In this document: positions 26,785 to 36,276 of the stretch, in pieces
How the letters are laid out: each line of letters starts with the position of its first letter
Numbering within the stretch: the stretch's first letter is position 1
Notes under the pieces: model-generated
Told to the model about the DNA's origin: nothing
The model's database searches: none
What the model saw: the letters and a program-made list of their open reading frames with translations, nothing else
Translations under genes and position numbers: made by a program
NCBI GenBank assembly: GCA_041394905.1
Contig: JAWKHJ010000011.1
Location: 62,001-126,000, forward strand
Reading direction: 5' to 3'
DNA from: RI-231 sp041394905
GTDB taxonomy: Bacteria > Acidobacteriota > Terriglobia > Bryobacterales > UBA6623
Length of the DNA stretch: 64,000 bases

Positions 26785-29700
26785 AAACGGAGGCGCTCGC
26801 TCGCTTCGTCGAGGAGTACGGCAAGGGCCTGGCGTTGGTGGCGCTGGCCTTTGCTCTTGCCGGCTTGGCTTTCGCCTTCCGATTGCCTGTTTCGTTGTTC
26901 CCGCAGACGGACTTTCCGCGTGTCGTGATCCTGGTCGACAACGGCGTCACGCCGGTCGACATCCAGATGCTCACGGTCACCCGGCGGCTGGAAGAAGCTG
27001 CGCGGCGCGTGCCCGGCGTCACCGACATTCGCTCTGTCACCGCACGCGGCGGAACCGAGATCAGCGTCTTCTTTCGCTGGGACGTCGACATCGTCGATGC
27101 CTTGCAATTGGTCCAAGGCGAGATCGCGCAGATCATGCCGACTTTGCCGCCTGAGTCGCGCTTCTATGTCAACCGGCTGACATTCTCGGTCTTCCCGATG
27201 GTCGGCTTCAGCTTGACGTCTGAGGATCGCAGTCTGGCCGATCTGTGGGAGCTTGCCTACTGGGAGATTGCGCCGCAGCTCTATCGCATTCCCGGCGTGA
27301 TGGAAGCACGCATCGTGGGGGGACGCGAACCCGAATACCAGGTCGTGGTCGACCCGGAGAAGCTAAGCCGCTACAACCTCTCACTCAGCGCGGTCGTCAA
27401 CGCCATACGGTCGACGAACATCATCGCGGCAGGAGGGATGATCCAGGAGAATTACCACCTTTACCTGACGACGGTCACGGGGTTGATGCACAGCCCGGCG
27501 GACATCGAGCGGACCGTCGTTGCGGTGTTTCAAGGCGCGCCGGTGACCGTCGCCAACATCGGCACGGTCGTGCGAGGCGAGCGGCCAGCGTATAACATCG
27601 TGACGGCCGACGGTAAACCGGCCGTGCTGATCAACGTGTTGCAGCAGCCGGACGGTAACGCCCTGGACATTGCGCGGCAGGTCAACGAGCGCATCGCGAG
27701 CATCGGCCGCACGCTACCCAAGGACGTCCATTTGGCGACCTTCTATGACCAATCGATCCTGGTGCGGGATTCGATCTTGGGCGTGCGGGATTCCATTCTG
27801 ATCGGCCTGGCCTTGAGTATCGGCGTGCTGATGGTGTTCCTCAAGGATTGGCGCACGACCTTCGTTGCGGCGACCGTGATCCCGGCTTCCCTGCTGATCG
27901 CGGTCGTGTTCATGGGCTGGTTCGGATTGAGCTTCAACCTGATGACCCTTGGCGGTATGGCAGCCTGCGTAGGCATCGTGATCGACGACGCGATCGTGAT
28001 GGTGGAAAACATCAGCGTACACATGGCGATGGGCCAACCGAGGCTGGAGGCCGCCCGTAGCGCCATCACGGAGCTCACTCCCGCGCTGATCGGCTCGACG
28101 CTTACCCCGATCATGGTGTTCGCGCCGCTGGTGTTTCTTGGCGGGGTCACGGCGGTGTTCTTCCGCTCGCTGGCCGCCACGATGGTCACGGCGCTGATGG
28201 CCTCGCTGTTCCTGGCGATCTTCTTGACTCCCGTGATCGCGGCGCGCATTCTGCGGTCGCGCGGCGTGTCTGCGACGACGCTCGAAGAGGCCGAGCGCGC
28301 GGGAGAGGGCCCCTTCATGCGTCGAGTCTCGGAACGCTACGACCGCGTTCTCGCCTGGTCGCTGCAGCATGGGCCGCTCGTGGGGCTAGGGCTGCTTCTG
28401 GTGGTCGCCGCCTCGGGGGGATCTACTTCCAACTCGGCAGCGGATTTTTGCCCGAAGTCGACGAGGGGGCGTTCGTGCTGGACTATGTGATGCCTTCGGG
28501 CACGTCTCTCCAGGAGACGGATCGCGTGTTGCGGCGCGTGGAGCAGATCCTACTCGATACGCCGGAGGTCGAGAGCTACTCGCGACGCACAGGAGCGCGC
28601 TTGGCTTTGGCCATCGCCGAGCCCAACACGGGCGACTTCCTGGTGAAGCTCAAGGGCTTTCCGCGCCGTCCGCTTTCTGAGGTGACGGACGAGATCCGCG
28701 AACGGGTGCTCGCGAGCGAACCCGCGCTCGAAGTCGAATTTCCGCACATCCTCGAAGACTTGATCGGCGACCTAGCGTGGTCTCCCGAACCGATCGAGAT
28801 CCACGTTTCGCATCCCGATCCCGCGATTGCGCTCAAGCTTGGCGAGCGCGTCGAACAATGGCTGGCGACGGTTCCGGGCGTGGTCGACGTGATGAATCAG
28901 AACGTGGTGATTGGCCCGACCGTGAGCTTTCACGTCGACCCCGTGAAAGCCGCTCTGGCCGGCTTCACGACGCAGGAAGTAGCCGACTTGCAGGCTGTGA
29001 TGCTCGACGGCGTCCGCGCTTCACAAACCATCTTGCAGAACCGCATCTACGGCCTGCGCGTGCGCTACCCGCAAGGCTATCGCGCAAGCTCACGTGAGCT
29101 CGAAGAGGCTTTGGTGACGTCCGCTACCGGGGCTACCGTTCCGCTGTCGAGCATCGCCGACGTCAAGATCGAGGAAGGTCTCCGAGAGATCCACCGCTAC
29201 AACCTCAAAGAAGCGATTGTCGTGACCGCACAGCTCTCCGGCCGCGACCTCGGCTCGGCGATGGCGGAGATCCAGCGACGGCTGCCGGCGGAAGTGAGTC
29301 TGCCGGCAGAGGCGGACATCGAATACGGCGGGATCTACCAGATTCAGCGCGAGTCGTTCCGCGGATTGACCCAGGTGCTGGTTGGCCGTGTTGCTGATCT
29401 TCATCATTCTGGTGTTCGAATTCCGAGGTTTTGCGCAGCCGCTCGCCATTCTTGCCGCCACCGTGCTTTGTGCATCGGGTTCGCTGGCGAGCCTTTGGCT
29501 GACCGGATCGACGCTGAATGTCTGTTCGTTCATGGGCATGATCATGGTCGTCGGCGTCGTCCACAAGAACGGCATCTTGCTGCTCGATTCCGAACAGTAT
29601 TTCCGGGAGCAAGGTTATTCGCTGGCCGAGGCGATCACGCGCGCGGGGAGGCGGCGTTTGCGGCCGATCGTGATGACGGCGCTCGCTACGATTCTGGGCA

Positions 29701-29858
29701 TGGCGCCGCTGGCGTTGGGCGTAGGCGCGGGCGCGCAGATCTTGCAGCCGCTGGCCATTGCCGTGCTTGGTGGCGTGACAGTGTCGTTGATCTTGTCGCT
29801 GGTGGCGACGCCGGTGATCTACTACCGGCTGCACCGCTTGGTGGCGAGGGAAGGCTAG
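26781..29858 (+). CDS. RND efflux pump, second set, two frameshifts
   Basis: RND transporter with 'GGMAACVGIVIDDAIVMVEN' as its TM4 proton-relay segment. Frame breaks occur at about 28417 (one G short in a G-run; restored reading 'GGIYFQLGSGFLPEVDEGAF') and about 29384 (one extra T; restored 'VLVAVLLIFIILVFEFRGF'). The corrected protein is 1025 residues, normal for the family. The TM4 motif differs from the first pump, so substrates probably differ. A strong terminator follows at 29877. The three genes of this set follow directly on the octahaem cytochrome. Confidence 0.88.
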
Positions 29859-29876
29859 GCGGGTGTTTGAGTCTGT

Positions 29877-29925
29877 GAGGATCGGAGGGCGCTGATAGCT
29901 CCCTCCGATCCTCGTGCTTGTTTTT
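29877..29925. terminator. Rho-independent terminator between convergent genes
   Basis: A perfect 13-bp stem (29877-29889 with 29901-29913; GAGGATCGGAGGG pairs with CCCTCCGATCCTC), an 11-base loop, and a T-rich tail ending in TTTTT at 29921-29925. It closes the plus-strand efflux operon. It also lies just after the stop of the minus-strand TonB receptor gene, so the stem could serve both, although the minus-strand side lacks a clear U-tract. Confidence 0.85.
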
Positions 29926-32900
29926 AGAAGCGGTAGCGCAGCCCGAACTGAATTTGCCGCGCCGATGTTCCCGAGGTTACGGCTCCGAAGGAGCTTGACG
30001 AGAAGGTCTGCGTCGCGCTCGGCACCATCTTCACCGTGTTCGCCAAATTGAACATCTCAGCCCGGACTTGCAGCGACTGAGTCTCCCGGAAGGCGAACTG
30101 TTTTTGGATGGCGACGTCCCAGTTGTGACGCCCCGCGTCGTTGACGATGTAGGCCCCGGCATTGCCGAACGTGTAGGGCGCGGGCAAAACGAATGCACTC
30201 GTATCGAACCACTGTTCTGCTGTATGGGGAGCATTTGCGTTGGGGTCGCGTAGGACGTCGGGCCTTTGCACGGTGCGGCCGCCGACGTTGGCGTGATCGA
30301 GACCGGTCCGAACGTTGAGAGCCGCGCCGCTTTGGATTTGCGTGATGCCCTCGAGCGCCCATCCGCCTAGGACGCCGTTGACCAGAGCGTTCCAGTCCCC
30401 GCCGAAGCGTTTGCCCCGACCGAATGGAAGGTCGTAGACGTAGGCGAACTTGAAGACGTGCCGCAGGTCATAGCTGCAACGGCTGTAGTCGGAGGCGAGG
30501 TCGTATGGGTTCTGCGTACGCGTCTCGGCAAGCGAGGATTGCTCGTCCATGCAACGGCCCCAGGTGTAGTTGCCGTGGAATTGTAGGCCCGAGCTGTAGC
30601 GCTTGACGGCTTTGATCTGCAGGGCGTTGTAGTTGGACGCGAAGCGGTTGAAGCCGCCGGACATGCTGCCCAGATCTGGCATCAAGCGGCGTGGCTGCAG
30701 GGCCCCGGGGCCGGGGATGGGAGCGGCGTTGATGGGGATGTAGCCGATCTGCTTCTTGTTCGACGAGCCGACGTAGCCAATGTCGAGCGTGAGATCGTCC
30801 ATCACCTGGTGCTGCACGAACAGGTTCCACTGCTGCGAGTAGGGGAAGCGATTCTCCGGATGCTGCGGCCAGCCGCCGATGGCCTCGGTGCTGTTGAACG
30901 ACGGACCTTCGTCGGTGATTGCCAAGTCCGGCTGTAGGCCGGTATTGGGGTTGAAGACTTGGTTGGGCAGGTAGGGCCAGAACTTGCGCTTATCTTGCAG
31001 CTCCTGCACGAAGGTCGAGTTGTAGAAGATACCGAAGCCGGAGCGAATGACGGTCTTGGGCGTGATCTGGTAGGCAAGCGCTACGCGCGGGGCGAAGTTG
31101 TTGTAATCGGAGACTTGCAAGGAGCGGCCGAAGCCCATGCGGCGAGCGGGCTGGTTGGTTTCGCCGGTCACCGGATCGACGAGCGGGTTGACCGACGCCC
31201 ACAACAGCGTGCCCGTATAGGCGCCGGTACTGTCATCGCGGCGGATCCAGAGGTTGCCGAGTTGGTCGTCACGGTCATAGGGCGGGTTGGCGTATTCATA
31301 GCGCAGGCCGAGGTTGACGGTGAGGCGACTGGTGACGCGCCAGTCGTCCTGGATGTAGGTTTGCGACGCGAACACGCGGGCGTGCGGGAAAACCGTGCCC
31401 GAGCCGCGGCGCACCTCCATTGGGTAGCCGAGCAGCATCGACGCGGTGCTGTGGCCTGAGAGGGCGATGCCGCTCTGCGAGGTGAGCCGCTGGTCGAAGG
31501 TGGCGCTGCCGTTCATCGGGTCCGAGGCGTTGATCGAGTAGTAGCGCGGCGTGAAGTTGTAGCCCATGCGCAGGCTGTGCTTACCGACGATCTTGCTCAG
31601 GTTGACGATGAACTGCGGGATGGTGTCCTGGATGATGAAACCGCCGCCGCCGCCCATGGTGAACTCGCCCGTGGCGGTGAAGGCCGGCAGCGGGCTGAAC
31701 AGCACGTCAGGTTGATACATGGAGATGCCGGCGTTGGCGAGCAGTTGCTCGCGCTGGATGGTGCGGCTCTGGGTGTTGAGCGGGTTGGCCGGGTTGTTGA
31801 GCCCGAACTTGACCTCGAGCACACTGGTGGGGCCGAAGACGTGGTTCCAGCCCGCGCTGTAGCTCTCGACGTCAAAGCGCTCGGTAGCGAAAAGATTGGG
31901 GTTGCTGTTCGGGTTGCCTACGCCGGCAGACTGGTTGAGGTAGCGAACAAATACGTTGTCGCGCGAGCCGAAGTAGTGGTCGCCGCGCGCCACGAAGACA
32001 TCGCGGTCGTTGCTGGCCGACGCCGTATTCACGAGGTTGTTCACCAACCCGGGCCGATTCGGCTGCGGCATGATGTTGTCCATGTAATAGGTGATGGCCG
32101 GGTTGATCCGCGAGGTGGGGATGGCGTTGTTCGCGAAGGCATCTCGCGTGATCGAGCCGCCGGCGCCGGCTGTCGAGGTGAGCGGGTCGAAGATCTGGCG
32201 CGGCTGCTGCGAGAAGTCGCCCATGCGTTGATCGGCGATGGGTGTCGTGCTGATGGCTGTGCTGCCGCGGCGGCTGCGGAAGCCCTCCCACGAAAAGAAC
32301 CAGAAAGTCTTGTCCCGTCCGTTATAAAGCTTGGGTAGCATGACCGGGCCGCCGACGGCGACGCCGTATTGGTTCTGGCGGTAAGGCACTTTGCCGCGGC
32401 CGGCGCGATTGGCGAAGAAGTCGTTGGCGTCGAGCTTGTCGTTGCGCAGGTACTCGTAAAGGCTGCCGTGCAGGTCGCGCGAGCCGGACTTGATGACGAC
32501 GTTGACGTTGGCGCCGGCGGAGCGGCCGAACTCGGCCGAATTGTTAGTGGCGACGCGGAACTCGTGGATGGAGTCCATCGGCGGCGAGGCGCCGGGCGAG
32601 TTCATGTGTTGGAAATTGTTGTCTACGCCGTCGACCGAGTAGTTGTTGTCTTGGGTACGCTGGCCGTTGACCGAGGAAAGCTGCGTGCCGGAGAGCGTGC
32701 CGCGGCTTTGCGAACGGCTGATGTCGCTGACGCCGGGCATCAGCAGAATCAAACGAGTGTAGTTGCGGCCGTTCACCGGCAGGCGCGCCAGTTCCTGACT
32801 GTTTACGTTGCCGCCGACGGAGGCGTCTTGTGTTTGGAGCATGGCCGCCTCTGCGGTCACTTCTACGGTTTCGGAGGTTTCGCCGACTTCGAGCGTAAAG

Positions 32901-33220
32901 TCGATCTTGACCGTCGCAGCGACTTCGACCGTGATGTTGGGCTGGACGGTTGAGCGGAAGCCGGCCGCGGAGGCTGTCACATCATATTGACCGGGGTTGA
33001 GGGGAAAGATGCGATAGCGGCCTTGCGCATCGGTTTGGACTTCTCGGATGACGTTCGTCGACACGTTCCGGACGGCGATTTCCGCGCCAGGAATGACGGC
33101 GCCGGAAGCGTCCATGACGTCCCCGAGAAGAGTGGCGTTCGTAGTTTGCGCGACGGCTTCGCCAGTGAATGAAATCCAGGCAAAGCCGAAGACGGCGAGT
33201 AGAGATCTACCTGTTGACAT
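29924..33220 (-). CDS. TonB-dependent receptor, Oar-like, with carboxypeptidase-regulatory domain
   Basis: A 1098-residue outer membrane protein. Signal peptide ('AVFGFAWISFTGEAVAQ'), N-terminal CarboxypepD_reg-like Ig-type domain at about residues 28-105 ('LLGDVMDASGAVIPGAEIAV'), plug domain with 'LPVNGRNYTRLILLMPGV', then a large beta-barrel that ends in phenylalanine ('QFGLRYRF'), the usual sorting signal for barrel insertion. ATG 33220 has GGGAG about 10 bases upstream. These giant receptors are typical of Solibacter-type Acidobacteria; ligands are unknown. Its promoter (TTGACA, TACCAT) carries the phased GTATAC site described at 33293-33320, divergent from the PSCyt1 gene. Confidence 0.9.
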   Translation of the reverse strand: MSTGRSLLAVFGFAWISFTGEAVAQTTNATLLGDVMDASGAVIPGAEIAVRNVSTNVIREVQTDAQGRYRIFPLNPGQYDVTASAAGFRSTVQPNITVEVAATVKIDFTLEVGETSETVEVTAEAAMLQTQDASVGGNVNSQELARLPVNGRNYTRLILLMPGVSDISRSQSRGTLSGTQLSSVNGQRTQDNNYSVDGVDNNFQHMNSPGASPPMDSIHEFRVATNNSAEFGRSAGANVNVVIKSGSRDLHGSLYEYLRNDKLDANDFFANRAGRGKVPYRQNQYGVAVGGPVMLPKLYNGRDKTFWFFSWEGFRSRRGSTAISTTPIADQRMGDFSQQPRQIFDPLTSTAGAGGSITRDAFANNAIPTSRINPAITYYMDNIMPQPNRPGLVNNLVNTASASNDRDVFVARGDHYFGSRDNVFVRYLNQSAGVGNPNSNPNLFATERFDVESYSAGWNHVFGPTSVLEVKFGLNNPANPLNTQSRTIQREQLLANAGISMYQPDVLFSPLPAFTATGEFTMGGGGGFIIQDTIPQFIVNLSKIVGKHSLRMGYNFTPRYYSINASDPMNGSATFDQRLTSQSGIALSGHSTASMLLGYPMEVRRGSGTVFPHARVFASQTYIQDDWRVTSRLTVNLGLRYEYANPPYDRDDQLGNLWIRRDDSTGAYTGTLLWASVNPLVDPVTGETNQPARRMGFGRSLQVSDYNNFAPRVALAYQITPKTVIRSGFGIFYNSTFVQELQDKRKFWPYLPNQVFNPNTGLQPDLAITDEGPSFNSTEAIGGWPQHPENRFPYSQQWNLFVQHQVMDDLTLDIGYVGSSNKKQIGYIPINAAPIPGPGALQPRRLMPDLGSMSGGFNRFASNYNALQIKAVKRYSSGLQFHGNYTWGRCMDEQSSLAETRTQNPYDLASDYSRCSYDLRHVFKFAYVYDLPFGRGKRFGGDWNALVNGVLGGWALEGITQIQSGAALNVRTGLDHANVGGRTVQRPDVLRDPNANAPHTAEQWFDTSAFVLPAPYTFGNAGAYIVNDAGRHNWDVAIQKQFAFRETQSLQVRAEMFNLANTVKMVPSATQTFSSSSFGAVTSGTSARQIQFGLRYRF

Positions 33221-33292
33221 GCTTTTTCTCCCAAAGATCCCGCATGTGGAGACGAAAGGCGCGGATACGTGTCCGTGATCGCCCCACCCCGT

Positions 33293-33320
33293 GCATACAG
33301 ATCGTATACAGACGGTATGG
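33293..33320. promoter_or_regulatory. Candidate operator A: three GTATAC-like hexamers 11 bp apart
   Basis: GCATAC (33293-33298), GTATAC (33304-33309) and GTATGG (33315-33320) are separated by exactly five bases each. On the minus strand this reads as two TCTGTAT repeats 11 bp apart. It overlaps the predicted -10 of the TonB receptor promoter and covers the transcription start region, an arrangement expected for a repressor. The same 6-5-6 layout recurs at 33408-33424 and 41787-41803. Confidence 0.55.
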
Positions 33321-33345
33321 TATGAGCCGGGATGGGCGTTGTCAA
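33317..33345 (-). promoter_or_regulatory. Predicted promoter of the TonB receptor gene
   Basis: On the minus strand, TTGACA (33345-33340) and TACCAT (33322-33317) are separated by 17 bases. The -35 is a perfect sigma-70 consensus and the -10 matches four of six. It is about 97 bases upstream of the start codon at 33220 and overlaps operator A. Confidence 0.5.
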
Positions 33346-33371
33346 GCAGCGGTCTAGTTCAGGATTTGCGC

Positions 33372-33400
33372 TTGACTCCGGGAACGAGGAAGCCTAACCT
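33372..33400 (+). promoter_or_regulatory. Possible promoter of the PSCyt1/DUF1501 operon
   Basis: TTGACT (33372-33377), a 17-base spacer and TAACCT (33395-33400), a weak -10 with three of six matches. Operator B begins eight bases after the -10, as expected of a repressor site at the transcription start. Confidence 0.35.
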
Positions 33401-33407
33401 AGAGATT

Positions 33408-33424
33408 GTATACCGAGTGTATCC
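33408..33424. promoter_or_regulatory. Candidate operator B: GTATAC-N5-GTATCC
   Basis: GTATAC at 33408-33413 and GTATCC at 33419-33424, five bases apart, preceded by ATT as at site C. It is 73 bases upstream of the PSCyt1 start. Same geometry as sites A and C. Confidence 0.5.
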
Positions 33425-33496
33425 AGCTTGACGGCGCGCTTTGCTTCACAATGAGCGAAGACCGAAAAGCGCGGATGCGCGTGGGCTCGAGGCGCC

Positions 33497-36268
33497 ATGC
33501 TCTGGTTGAATCGCAAGATCCTGGTTCTGACTCTGCTCGCAGGGACCATTCCCAGCGCCGCTGTGGCGCAGGGGGCTGACTCGGAGCTGTTTGAAAAGAA
33601 GATTCGCCCGTTGTTCGCGGAGAAGTGACAAGTTTGCCACGGCGCGGCGCAGCAGATGGGCGGGTTGAATCTCGAGACCGCAAAGGGATTTCGCAAGGGC
33701 GGTGCACATGGACCGATCGTTTCGGTTGAGTCGCCCGAGCAAAGCCGGCTACTAGGAGCGCTCAGCTACGAACAGCCGCTGAGAATGCCGCCCACCGGTA
33801 AGCTCTCCGACGCAGAGATCGCCGATGTGCGGCGCTGGGTCGAAATGGGCGCGCCTTGGCCGGAGGCGCCCGCCGACGCCGCTGACGGTGGGTCGACGCT
33901 TTGGTCGTTCCAACCGGTAAAGAAGCCGGCCGTTCCCGCGGTGCAGGATATCGCGTGGGCGCGCAATGACGTGGACCGCTTTCTGCTCGCCAAGATGGAA
34001 GAGCAAGGCCTCGAGCCGGTTCCTCCTGCGGACAAGCTGACTTGGCTCCGGCGCGCGACCTTCGACCTGATCGGGCTTCCCCCCACTCCGGCCGAGATGG
34101 ACGCTTTTCTCGCCGACAAGACCGAAGGAGCCTACGAAGCCGTCGTCGAGCGTTTGCTCGCTTCGCCACGCTATGGCGAGCGTTGGGGCCGGCACTGGCT
34201 CGACGTAGCGCGCTACGCCGACTCGACCGGCGCTGACGAAGACCATCGCTATCCTTACGCTTGGCGTTATCGCGACTACGTCATCAAGGCCTTCAATGAC
34301 GACAAGCCCTACGACCGATTCGTACAGGAGCAGATCGCCGGCGACTTGATGCCGCCCGACGATCCGAACGCGCGCGTCAACGCCGAAGGCATCGTCGCTA
34401 CCGGCTTCCTCGCGCTCGGCACCAAACTCATCGCCGAGATCGACAAGCCGAAGCTGTTCTATGACGTGGTCGACGAGCAGATCGACACCACCTCGAAGGC
34501 CTTTCTCGGCCTGACGCTCGCCTGCGCCCGTTGTCACGACCACAAGTTCGACCCGCTACCGACGACTGACTACTACGCTATGGCGTCGATCTTTGCTAGT
34601 ACGAAGCAGTTCGAAGATCTCGACGGCGCGGTTGTCTCCAAACTGTATTTCCGCCCGATCGCGCCGGACGAAGAAGTCGCAGCCTACGAGGCGTCGAACA
34701 AAGAAATCGCAGACAAAAAGGCCGAGATCTCAAAAGTCGAAGGCCTCGAGTCGAAGCGCTACCGCGACCAGCATGCTCCACGCCTGGCATCCTACATGCT
34801 CGCCGCATACCAAATCTATTCGGAGGGCGGAGAGGCGGCGCCGCTTGCGAAGCGTGACGGTCTCGAGCAGGACGTGCTTGAGCGCATGGCGGAATACCTC
34901 AAGCCTCAGCGCGAGCGGCGACCGCAGCTCGAGGCTTGGTATGCGGCGACCGACGCGACCCGCGCCACGGCTGCCCAGCAATACCAGGAAAGCTTCCTTG
35001 CCACCATCGAGCTGCGGGAGAACGCCGAGAAGACCTGGGAGAAGGAAGCCGCGGCGGCCAAGGCGGCCGGCAAACCCGTGCCGGACAAGCCGAAGTTCTT
35101 CGCCGGCGATGACCGCTTCTTCACCGAGATCAATGCTGCGAAAGGGCCATTCGGTTTGCCCGAAGAAAAGCGCGACGCGTTTTACCTGGACGAATCGAAG
35201 GCGGCTCTTGAGACCCTGCGCGCGGAGCTGAAGGCGCTGGAGGACAAGGCTCCGAATCCACCGATGGCTTGCGCAGTCAACGAAGGCGAAATCGTCGACC
35301 AGAAGGTCCTCGTGCGCGGCAACGTCCACAACCCGGGCGAGCCGGTGGCGAAGCGTTTTCCGATTGCGCTTGCCGGACGGGATCAGGAGCCGATCACCTC
35401 CGGCAGCGGCCGCCTCGAGCTCGCGCACTGGCTGGGCTCGGAGCACAATCCGCTGACGGCCCGCGTGATGGCGAACCGCATCTGGCAGTGGCACTTTGGC
35501 GAAGGGCTGGTGCGCACGCCGAACAACTTCGGCAAGTTGGGCGAAAAGCCGACGCACCCTGAGCTGCTCGATTACTTGGCGGCGCGCTTCGTCGAAAGCG
35601 GTTGGTCGATCAAGCAGATGCACCGCCTACTGATGCTCTCGAGCGCCTACCGCATGAGCGCGGACGCGACGCCGGAGCAACGGGAAAAAGACCAAGAGAA
35701 CCGTTATTGGTCGCGCTTCGAGCCGCGCCGGCTCGAGGTGGAAGAGATGCGCGACAGCCTGCTCACCCTCGACGGCTCGCTCGACCTGACCATGGGCGGC
35801 GCCTTGATGGAAGGCCAAGGCACGGACAAAGAGTTCAGCGACGCGCGCAAGAGCCTGCACCCGGACTCGACCAAGCGCCGCACGGTCTATCTACCGGTTC
35901 GCCGCTCGAACCTGCCGACCTTGTTCAGCTTGTTCGACTTCGGCGACGCGGCCATCAGCAACGCGCAGCGCACGCAGACCAACGTCGCTCCGCAGGCGCT
36001 CTACATGATGAACAGCGAGTTTGTCGAAGAGCGCGCCGGGGCATTGGCCTCGGAGTTGCTCAAAGACGAGGCGCTCGATGACGCGGGCCGCGTACGCGAG
36101 GCTTACCGCATCGTGCTCAACAGGCCCGCAACGGCGGACCGAGTCGACCAGGCGCTGAGCTACATCGCAGGCTTCCCGACCGATGGCTCCGAAGACGCCC
36201 GCAGCCTGGCCTGGACGAGCTTTTGCCGGACGCTGATCGCTTCCAACCAATTCCTATATGTGAACTGA
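33497..36268 (+). CDS. PSCyt1/DUF1549/DUF1553 protein with in-frame TGA in the haem motif
   Basis: Secreted 923-codon protein. From ATG 33497 there is a signal peptide ('LVLTLLAGTIPSAAVAQ'), then a planctomycete-type cytochrome c (PSCyt1) segment 'ELFEKKIRPLFAEK', a TGA at 33626-33628 (codon 44), and 'QVCHGAAQQMGGLNLET'. The TGA occupies the first Cys codon of a CxxCH haem motif (expected C-Q-V-C-H); the frame is unchanged on both sides. DUF1549 follows (about 100-300, with 'WGRHWLDVARYADS' and 'CARCHDHKFDPLPTTDYY'), then DUF1553 (about 640-900). The TGA could be a mutation or base error (TGC to TGA), or selenocysteine. If read as stop, translation could restart at ATG 33656 but would lose the signal peptide. 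Cotranscribed with DUF1501, 8 bases downstream. Confidence 0.85.
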
Positions 36269-36276
36269 GCGACGCC

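Noticed and set aside
29205..29834. Large open frames opposite the RND pump, TonB and PSCyt1 genes
   Set aside because: They follow the codon structure of the true genes on the other strand, show no family motifs and lack ribosome-binding sites, as expected in GC-rich DNA.
33636..33650. SECIS for the PSCyt1 TGA
   Set aside because: Best fold is a four-base stem with a mismatch and a loop only 12 bases after the TGA, outside the usual spacing; not listed as a feature.
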